NCBI GenBank assembly: GCA_024404435.1
Contig: JAKSPW010000089.1
Span: 1 to 5,982, forward strand
From: Clostridia bacterium
GTDB lineage: Bacteria > Bacillota > Clostridia > Oscillospirales > CAG-272
Direction: 5' to 3'
DNA length: 5,982 nucleotides
Position 1 is the first letter of the stretch. Every line of letters starts with the position of its first letter. Under the pieces are notes generated by a model. That model ran no database searches, was not told the origin of the DNA, and saw only the letters and a program-made list of their open reading frames with translations. Shown one piece after another: positions 1-4,731 of this stretch. The translations under genes and the position numbers were made by a program.

Positions 1-675
1 GAAGTGCTGCTGTGCCGCGTACATCGCGTCGGGCTCCGTTTCGAGGAAACGCTGAAGGATCGTTGCGACCTCGGCTCTCGTTGCGGTAGCCGTCGGATTG
101 AAGTTGCCCTCTGCGTCGCCGCCGATGAGGCCGCAGGCTCTGAGCCCTTCTATGTATTCCTTCGACCACGACGGAAGCTTTTTCGCGTCCGTGAACTTTT
201 CGGTCAGCGGAGTCGGGTTCTTGATCTCGTATCCGATATAATCCATGTAGGAGACGAAGAGCTTTGCGAGCTCCTGACGGGAGATCGCCTTGTTGGCTCT
301 GAAATCGCCCTCCGGATAACCGCCGACGAGTCCGGTCTTGACGGACCAGCCGACGTAGTCGGCAAACCATTCCGTACCCTTGATGTCGGTGAAGTTCAGC
401 GTCGCGCCGAGTCCCTTCACGTCTGCGCCCGCGAGACGTGCGAGGATCGTGACGAACTGAGCTCTCGTCATCTGGTTCTTCGGCTTGAACTTGCCGTCGC
501 CCATTCCGTCGACGATACCCTTGGAGGCAACGTATTCCACTGCTTCATAGAACCAGTTGCCGGGCTTCACGTCAACGAATCTCTGCTCATCCGCTGCCGA
601 GACGGTAACTCCCGTGATAAGGGACGTCACGATCATCATGGCGCAGAGAAGCAAACTTACAATTTTCCTTGTCAT
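1..675 (-). CDS. S-layer homology (SLH) domain surface protein, N-terminal part (3' end outside window)
   Basis: The 225 visible residues start at an ATG (675-673) and stay open to the left edge, so the C-terminal part is missing. Residues 1-28 are a signal peptide: Lys/Arg near the start, a hydrophobic core, and a likely cut after Val-Ser-Ala-Ala. Three SLH domains follow at about 31-83, 93-147 and 159-212. Each opens with an F-[VT]-D motif (FVDV, FTDI, FTDA), has a Gly-rich G-x-x-x-G-x-F-x-x loop, and carries a version of the TRAE motif (TRAQ at 70, SRQE at 132, TRAE at 199). SLH trimers are known to bind pyruvylated secondary wall polymers and so hold proteins non-covalently on Gram-positive walls. 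The function of the exported C-terminal part cannot be read here. A GGAGG site 5 nt upstream supports the start. The gene lies 43 nt downstream of a lipoprotein gene on the same strand, so co-transcription is plausible. Confidence 0.93.
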   Translation of the reverse strand, partial: MTRKIVSLLLCAMMIVTSLITGVTVSAADEQRFVDVKPGNWFYEAVEYVASKGIVDGMGDGKFKPKNQMTRAQFVTILARLAGADVKGLGATLNFTDIKGTEWFADYVGWSVKTGLVGGYPEGDFRANKAISRQELAKLFVSYMDYIGYEIKNPTPLTEKFTDAKKLPSWSKEYIEGLRACGLIGGDAEGNFNPTATATRAEVATILQRFLETEPDAMYAAQQHF

Positions 676-680
676 AAAAA

Positions 681-685
681 CCTCC
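681..685 (-). promoter_or_regulatory. Ribosome binding site of the SLH gene
   Basis: GGAGG on the minus strand, separated from the ATG at 675 by five T residues. It fixes the start of the SLH gene, which otherwise has no upstream boundary mark. The A6 run just upstream (694-689) could pair weakly with the T5 spacer and partly cover this site. Confidence 0.85.
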
Positions 686-688
686 GTA

Positions 689-712
689 TTTTTTGCCGAA
701 ATCGGCTTTTTT
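689..712. other. Short hairpin with homopolymer runs on both sides, between lipoprotein and SLH genes
   Basis: On the plus strand a GCCGAAATCGGC palindrome (695-706) has six T on its left (689-694) and six T on its right (707-712). As RNA it gives a 4-bp stem with a 4-nt loop, or 5 bp with a loop that is too tight. The T run after the hairpin is on the plus strand, so as an intrinsic terminator it would only stop antisense transcription. On the coding (minus) strand the hairpin is followed by A6, which does not resemble a terminator. Lipoprotein-to-SLH read-through is therefore allowed. The stem is short and the role is uncertain. Confidence 0.35.
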
Positions 713-718
713 ACTTAT

Positions 719-2134
719 TTATCCGAAATATCCCGCGAGGGATTCATTCGCGTATGCAACGTCCGTTTCATAGGTCGAGAAGTCGCCCGCCTCGATGACG
801 CGTCTGACGAGGTCTGCCGTACCCGTTTTCACGAGGGGCAGTACGCCTCCGAACGCCGTGGACATATCGTAAAACGCGCTTTTCGTGATGATCTCGACCA
901 TGTCTGCCGATCTGCTGTCGGAAAGCGTCGTCACGTGCATGTAGTCGGAGGCGACCTCCGTCATGATCCCGTAGGACGAGGCGTTCAGCGCGCTCATCAC
1001 GAGCGAGGTCTTCTCGCTGTCCGTCGTCCCGGCGGGGACGGTCATCACGAGCGCCTTCGCTCCCGCGAGCGAGCGGTAGGAGTCATCCTCACTCATCTTC
1101 GGCATCGGAAGGACGCCGAGCGTGAAATTGCCTCTGAAATTGTCGATGAGTCTCATGTAGCTGACCGCCATCAGCGCGCCGCCGTATCTGAAGGTCTCGC
1201 CCGCAGACTCGCGCGGAACGTTGCCGTTTTCGCCGTAGGCAAACATCCGTCTCGCGAACGACGCCGAGTCGTTCATCGAGTAGCTTTCAAACGCGATGAA
1301 CGGTGTCCTGCCGACGCCGGAGGAGACGTATTTCTGCCCTGCCGAAACGAAGATCGCGTCCGTCGCGGTGCTTCCCTCGCATACGGCTCCGACGGCTTCG
1401 GTCCCGTCGGTCAGCGCGGCAAGCTCGAAAAATCTGTCCCAGGTGAACTTACCGTCCTTCGCCTCCGCATAACCGTCGGCGTCGGTCAGAGAGCGCATCA
1501 TGTCTTTGTTGTAGAACACCGCGGGCAGGCTCGCCGACGCCGGTGTCGCTTCCCCTGCGATGCCGTAGGTGAAATATCCCGCGGAAAGCGCGTTCACGGA
1601 CGAAGCGTTGAAATACGGCTTGTCGGGATCGAACAGCGGCAGGGAGCGGAGATTCATCAAAATCCCCTCGGCGGCATAAGTGCCGACGTCTCCGAGCGGC
1701 GTGAGAAGAAGATCGGAATAATACATTCCCGCGGCGAGAGACGCTTTCATCTCGGAAACGATCGCGGTCGATTCCGCCGTCTGACTTCTGACGGAAACGT
1801 GGTACTTCGCCTCGACCGCTTTATTTCTCTCCGTCACCGATTGTGACACGAATTTCGCGGCATCCGGGTCGATGAACAGCGTGTCGGGAGTCGTTATAAA
1901 GAAGGTCGCGCCGCCGAAATCCCTGTCGGGGAGCACGGAAAGGTACGCCTCGGCGTAGACGGCGTTGTCGGGGTCTTTCGAATGAAGGACGATCTTTTCG
2001 GGCGCGGGAGCGGAAGTCTGAGCCTCGGTCTCGGTCTCCGCCGGCAGTGCCTTTTCCCCGCACGAGCACAAAACCCCGACGTTCAGCGCGAGGATGAGTG
2101 CAAAACACAGGATATATTTTAATGCGTGCTTCAT
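719..2134 (-). CDS. Solute-binding-protein-like lipoprotein (extracellular solute-binding protein family 1-like), orphan
   Basis: This encodes 471 residues. The N-terminus has basic residues, a hydrophobic core (about 8-22) and a lipobox Leu-Cys-Ser-Cys with the lipidated Cys at 25, so the protein should sit on the outer face of the membrane. A Thr/Glu/Pro/Ala-rich linker (about 27-46) leads to the folded part. Features typical of sugar-type ABC substrate-binding proteins are FYNKDMM at 207, FTWDRFFELA at 230, GGALMAV at 318, and GVLPMPKM at 340 with a SLAGAKALVM stretch after it. These support the fold; the ligand cannot be told. No permease or ATPase gene lies beside it, so it may serve a distant transporter, act as a sensor lipoprotein, or have another binding role. 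I chose the ATG at 2134 because GGAGG lies 7 nt upstream and the signal peptide begins there. An in-frame ATG at 2230 would add 32 residues but has no binding site. The SLH gene follows after 43 nt. Confidence 0.82.
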   Translation of the reverse strand: MKHALKYILCFALILALNVGVLCSCGEKALPAETETEAQTSAPAPEKIVLHSKDPDNAVYAEAYLSVLPDRDFGGATFFITTPDTLFIDPDAAKFVSQSVTERNKAVEAKYHVSVRSQTAESTAIVSEMKASLAAGMYYSDLLLTPLGDVGTYAAEGILMNLRSLPLFDPDKPYFNASSVNALSAGYFTYGIAGEATPASASLPAVFYNKDMMRSLTDADGYAEAKDGKFTWDRFFELAALTDGTEAVGAVCEGSTATDAIFVSAGQKYVSSGVGRTPFIAFESYSMNDSASFARRMFAYGENGNVPRESAGETFRYGGALMAVSYMRLIDNFRGNFTLGVLPMPKMSEDDSYRSLAGAKALVMTVPAGTTDSEKTSLVMSALNASSYGIMTEVASDYMHVTTLSDSRSADMVEIITKSAFYDMSTAFGGVLPLVKTGTADLVRRVIEAGDFSTYETDVAYANESLAGYFG

Positions 2135-2141
2135 TGAGGCC

Positions 2142-2146
2142 CCTCC
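2142..2146 (-). promoter_or_regulatory. Ribosome binding site of the lipoprotein gene
   Basis: GGAGG (followed by GG) on the minus strand, 7 nt before the ATG at 2134. It decides between this start and the longer frame beginning at 2230. Confidence 0.85.
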
Positions 2147-2186
2147 GACCTGATTTTTCCTAAAATGGCAAACCATATATTGTTCG

Positions 2187-2215
2187 TTGAATAAAAACCG
2201 TCCCGATGATAGAAT
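2187..2215 (+). promoter_or_regulatory. Candidate sigma-A promoter for the SleB-type hydrolase gene
   Basis: A -35-like TTGAAT (2187-2192, 4 of 6 consensus bases) and a -10-like TAGAAT (2210-2215, 5 of 6) are separated by exactly 17 nt. Transcription would start near 2222, about 30 nt before the hydrolase ATG. The flanking DNA is AT-rich compared with the genes. I could not find an equally good promoter on the minus strand for the divergent lipoprotein gene. No sporulation sigma-factor consensus was recognised with confidence. Confidence 0.5.
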
Positions 2216-2231
2216 AATATTGCAGATCATC
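2205..2231. repeat. Small inverted repeat overlapping the hydrolase promoter
   Basis: GATGAT (2205-2210) and its perfect inverted copy ATCATC (2226-2231) are 15 nt apart. They lie across the candidate -10 box and predicted transcription start, where an operator could act. The arms are only 6 bp, so chance is a real possibility. Confidence 0.3.
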
Positions 2232-2235
2232 CGAG

Positions 2236-2241
2236 AAAGGA
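2236..2241 (+). promoter_or_regulatory. Ribosome binding site of the SleB-type hydrolase gene
   Basis: AAAGGA ends 10 nt before the ATG at 2252 but only 1 nt before the in-frame GTG at 2243. The spacing favours the ATG as the start. Confidence 0.6.
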
Positions 2242-2251
2242 CGTGAATAAA

Positions 2252-3082
2252 ATGAAATACTTTTTTAATTCCGCGGTGATGAAAACGGTATGCGCCGTTC
2301 TCTTGTCGTCACTTCTGACCGTCGGCGTCGGTGCCGCACCGAGAGTGCCGCGCGTCGTGACCGACGGGACGGAATACCGCGGTGCCGTGCGCCTTATTGA
2401 CGGCACGGCTTACGTGAAGCTCAGGGAGTTTTCCGAGCGGCTCGGAGCCGCTGTCACGTGGGACGCCGCCGGATCGACGGCGAGAGTCAGGACCGATTCG
2501 CTCGATATGACGGCTCGCGCCGGAGAGCATTACGCCGTAGCCAACGGCAGATACTTATGGTGCAGGGAGTGTATCTTCATCGACGGCGGGAGCACGTTCG
2601 TGCCCCTGCGCGTGATCGGCAAAGCGTTCGGATACGAGACACGCTGGGACGCGGACACTTTCACCGCAAGACTGACGCGGAGAACGTCGGGGATCGCCGA
2701 CGGAGGCAGATTCTACGATCAGAGCGAGGTTTACTGGCTCTCGCGGATCATAAACGCGGAGGCGGGAGGCGAGCCGCTTCTCGGCAAGCTTGCCGTCGGC
2801 TCGGTAGTGCTGAACCGTGTGAAAAGCCCCGATTTCCCCGATTCCGTCTGCGGAGTCGTCTTCGACCGCGCTCACGGCGTGCAGTTCACGCCGACTGCCA
2901 ACGGAACGGTATATAACGTCCCGAATGACGAAAGCGTCGCCGCCGCGAAATTGTGCCTCGAGGGGACGACCGTGTCGGAGAAAGTGCTCTTTTTCCTCAA
3001 CGCCGACATCTCGGAAAGCTTCTGGATCGTCGGGAACAGAGAATACGTCATGAGCGTCGGAAATCACGATTTCTACGCGTAA
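2252..3082 (+). CDS. Secreted cell wall hydrolase: copper-amine-oxidase-N-like domain plus SleB-type hydrolase domain
   Basis: This encodes 276 residues. Residues 1-29 form a signal peptide (hydrophobic stretch about 12-27, ending Val-Gly-Ala-Ala). Residues about 43-142 match the copper amine oxidase N-terminal-like (stalk) module common in secreted Clostridia proteins: two related beta units, with AYVKLREFSERLGA then VTWD at 53-71 and TFVPLRVIGKAFGY then RWD at 115-133. Residues about 160-276 are a SleB/hydrolase-2 domain with the INAEAGGE motif (168-174), the SVVLNRVKSPDFPD block (184-197), VCGVVF, QFTP, and a C-terminal GNHDFYA. Family members cleave peptidoglycan glycan strands, with SleB known for spore cortex lysis. 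E170 in AEA is the likely catalytic Glu by analogy. The stalk module probably gives wall or self-binding; it stands where SleB proper has peptidoglycan-binding repeats. The protein may act in germination or in vegetative wall turnover; the sequence does not decide. The ATG at 2252 is preferred over the GTG at 2243 on binding-site spacing. The stop lies 3 nt from the stop of the convergent glycosyltransferase gene. Confidence 0.88.
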   Translation: MKYFFNSAVMKTVCAVLLSSLLTVGVGAAPRVPRVVTDGTEYRGAVRLIDGTAYVKLREFSERLGAAVTWDAAGSTARVRTDSLDMTARAGEHYAVANGRYLWCRECIFIDGGSTFVPLRVIGKAFGYETRWDADTFTARLTRRTSGIADGGRFYDQSEVYWLSRIINAEAGGEPLLGKLAVGSVVLNRVKSPDFPDSVCGVVFDRAHGVQFTPTANGTVYNVPNDESVAAAKLCLEGTTVSEKVLFFLNADISESFWIVGNREYVMSVGNHDFYA

Positions 3083-3085
3083 ATA

Positions 3086-3823
3086 TTATATTTTCAGCTT
3101 GCGTACCCGCTTTTTTATCCTGAATATCTCACGGAGCATTTTGAAGCTGTCGCTGAACACGCGGATGCGGGATTCCCTGTGATTCACTATCATCACGGGA
3201 TGCTCGCCGAAGGTGAGTCCCATCTTCTTCGCGATCATCAGCACCTCGAAGTCGAACGCCCATCCGTTCGTTTCGCACAGCGAAAAGATGCTCCTTGCCG
3301 CGTCTCCGCGGAAAAGCTTGAAGCCGCACTGCGAGTCGCTGAGACGGAAGCCCGCAAAGACGGTCAGGATCTTCAGATATACTTTGGAAGCGAGCCTTCT
3401 GAGGAACGTGTAGCCCTCGTACCCTCTCGGGTGGATGGCGCGCGAGCCGACGAGAACGTCGACACCGCTTTCGGCGATCGCGTCGAGCGCTTCACCGATA
3501 ACGTCGGTCCCGTACGCGAGATCGCAGTCCGTATAGAGGACCACGTCTCCCGTTGAGGCGCCGACTGCGCGGCGTATCGCCGCGCCCTTGCCCATGTTGA
3601 CGGGTGTACCGACTTTTTTAATGATCCCGTGTACCGCGCCGTCGATCGCGTCCGGTACTGCGTCGGCACATCCGTCGGCGGAGCCGTCGTCCGAAAAGAT
3701 CAGCTCGTACTCCGTGCCGGCTCTTTTTTCGCAGTATTTCTCCGCCGCGGCGGTCAGCTCGCGGGCAGTATTTTCAGCCGTCGATATTTCGTTGTACAGC
3801 GGTATACAGACGGTAAACTTCAT
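3086..3823 (-). CDS. Family 2 glycosyltransferase, polyprenyl-phosphate-sugar synthase type (DPM1/ALG5-like)
   Basis: This encodes 245 residues of a GT-A fold family 2 glycosyltransferase. The nucleotide-sugar site is visible as IPLYNE (7-12), SDDGS (44-48) and NMGKG (76-80). The metal-binding DxD is TDCD (D99, D101). A GSR follows at 126-128, and the SDSQCGFKLF block at 162-171 is characteristic of dolichyl-/polyprenyl-phosphate hexose synthases. Such enzymes move a sugar from UDP or GDP onto a lipid phosphate at the inner face of the membrane. Unlike GtrB- or ArnC-type relatives there is no C-terminal transmembrane hairpin. The tail is strongly basic (KKRVRKLK at 237-244) and may hold the protein at the membrane surface. 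The sugar donor cannot be told. GAGGA 4 nt upstream marks the ATG at 3823. This is the third gene of the operon, 7 nt after the methyltransferase stop codon. Confidence 0.88.
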   Translation of the reverse strand: MKFTVCIPLYNEISTAENTARELTAAAEKYCEKRAGTEYELIFSDDGSADGCADAVPDAIDGAVHGIIKKVGTPVNMGKGAAIRRAVGASTGDVVLYTDCDLAYGTDVIGEALDAIAESGVDVLVGSRAIHPRGYEGYTFLRRLASKVYLKILTVFAGFRLSDSQCGFKLFRGDAARSIFSLCETNGWAFDFEVLMIAKKMGLTFGEHPVMIVNHRESRIRVFSDSFKMLREIFRIKKRVRKLKI

Positions 3824-3827
3824 AATT

Positions 3828-3832
3828 TCCTC
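3828..3832 (-). promoter_or_regulatory. Ribosome binding site of the glycosyltransferase overlapping the upstream stop codon
   Basis: GAGGA on the minus strand shares bases with the TGA stop (3833-3831) of the methyltransferase gene and lies 4 nt before the ATG at 3823. A ribosome finishing the first gene is placed directly on the start of the next, so the two are probably translationally coupled. Confidence 0.75.
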
Positions 3833-4727
3833 ATTTTTTCCTGCAGACGTACAAATCGACGTCCGCGGTGATGTCGAGCCTTCCCGCGCCGCGCAGTCTT
3901 TCGACTCCGGCGGCGGGTGCTCTGTAGCAGAACGGCGTCATGCCGAAGAGAGCCATGATCTCCTCTTCACCCTCGAGGGTGAAGGGGTATTTCACGTTCC
4001 GGTGCCTTATCATTTCAAAATCCGCGGGCACCGACGGCCCGTCCGTTTCTTTTTTTATTACCTCGTCGTAAATGAGGCTTCTCATCTCGATGAGGTGGTC
4101 GGTCCCCGATGCCGCGATCACGACGACACCGCCGTCCGTCAGCATCCGGGCGTTTTCCTCCCATGCGATCGGAGCGAACATCGAAACGACGGCAGATACG
4201 GAACCTTCCCGTATCGGCAGGGAAAAGATGTTCCCCGTCATGAAGCACGCCTCGGCGTCTCCCGCGAAATCGTCCCCGATCCCGCGCGGCCCCGCCATGC
4301 CGAGACTTTTCGCGAGCTTTGACGCCGCCTCGGCGGCGGTCTTCGACGCGTCGAAGCCGGCAAGGAGCACTTTTCCGCGAGAGGCGGCAACACCCCGCGC
4401 TATGCGGCAGGAGTGATATCCCTCTCCGCAGCCCGAGTCGACGACCGTGACAAGATCTCTCTCCGGCGCACTCTCCGAGATGAGCTTCGCGACTCCGTCC
4501 GAGAGCCTGTCGTACTTCCCCGTGAAGAGGAAGGTGCGGCGCGCACGGACCATGCCCGCGTCGTCTCCGCTTTTCGCGTTCCGCGCCTTTCCGGGCGGGA
4601 GCATGTTGACGTATCCGCTCCGCGCAACGTCAAAGGTGTGTCTGTTTTCGCATTTCAGCGATCCGTCCTCGCGTGCAAGCGGAGAGCCGCACACGGGGCA
4701 GGTGAGAATCTTCAGTATTTCCGGCAT
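3831..4727 (-). CDS. rlmA: 23S rRNA (guanine-N1)-methyltransferase, RlmA family
   Basis: This encodes 298 residues, slightly longer than E. coli RlmA (about 270). The N-terminal zinc finger is intact: C10, C13, C26 and H30 in a CPVC-x12-C-x3-H pattern. It is followed by the FDVARSGYVNMLPP block (32-45), which is diagnostic for this family. The region GDDAGMVRARRTFL (54-67) and the SAM-binding motif I VDSGCGEGY (96-104) follow, with Ser98 where Ile or Leu is usual. Later family blocks are MFAPIAWEE, HLIEMRSLIYDEV, and LFGMTPFCYRA near the end. Enzymes of this family methylate N1 of G745 (RlmA-I) or G748 (RlmA-II/TlrB) in 23S rRNA helix 35, near the exit tunnel and macrolide site. Gram-positive members are usually of the G748 type; that assignment here is inference. 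The gene starts 1 nt after the sortase stop with no clear Shine-Dalgarno sequence, which suggests coupled translation. Confidence 0.92.
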   Translation of the reverse strand: MPEILKILTCPVCGSPLAREDGSLKCENRHTFDVARSGYVNMLPPGKARNAKSGDDAGMVRARRTFLFTGKYDRLSDGVAKLISESAPERDLVTVVDSGCGEGYHSCRIARGVAASRGKVLLAGFDASKTAAEAASKLAKSLGMAGPRGIGDDFAGDAEACFMTGNIFSLPIREGSVSAVVSMFAPIAWEENARMLTDGGVVVIAASGTDHLIEMRSLIYDEVIKKETDGPSVPADFEMIRHRNVKYPFTLEGEEEIMALFGMTPFCYRAPAAGVERLRGAGRLDITADVDLYVCRKK

Positions 4728-4731
4728 GTCA
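4725..4731 (-). promoter_or_regulatory. Stop-start junction TGA-C-ATG between sortase and rlmA
   Basis: The sortase stop TGA (4731-4729) and the rlmA ATG (4727-4725) are separated by a single base. The roughly 20 bases upstream on the minus strand hold no convincing GGAGG-like element. Initiation of rlmA is therefore probably by termination-reinitiation and tied to sortase translation. Confidence 0.6.

Noticed and set aside
4..798. A 264-codon open frame on the plus strand opposite the SLH gene
   Set aside because: The minus strand encodes a signal peptide and three clear SLH domains here, so this frame is a shadow.
557..1846. A 429-codon open frame on the plus strand opposite the lipoprotein gene
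   Set aside because: Its composition is Arg/His/Val-rich and unlike a folded protein. It crosses two real genes and the gap between them and has no ribosome binding site I can support.
2135..2230. N-terminal extension of the lipoprotein from the ATG at 2230
   Set aside because: It would bury the signal peptide 32 residues inside the protein and has no ribosome binding site, whereas GGAGG stands 7 nt before the ATG at 2134.
2243..2251. GTG start at 2243 for the hydrolase
   Set aside because: The AAAGGA site is only 1 nt away, too close for initiation. The ATG at 2252 has workable spacing.
3060..3073. GAAATC-AC-GATTTC palindrome at the end of the hydrolase gene
   Set aside because: It is inside the coding sequence of the conserved GNHDFYA end, has a 2-nt loop and is not followed by a T run on either strand.
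3096..3118. Possible terminator GCG-TACC-CGC followed by six T on the plus strand after the hydrolase gene
   Set aside because: The stem is only 3 bp and the sequence lies in glycosyltransferase coding DNA for its basic Arg/Lys tail, so chance explains it.
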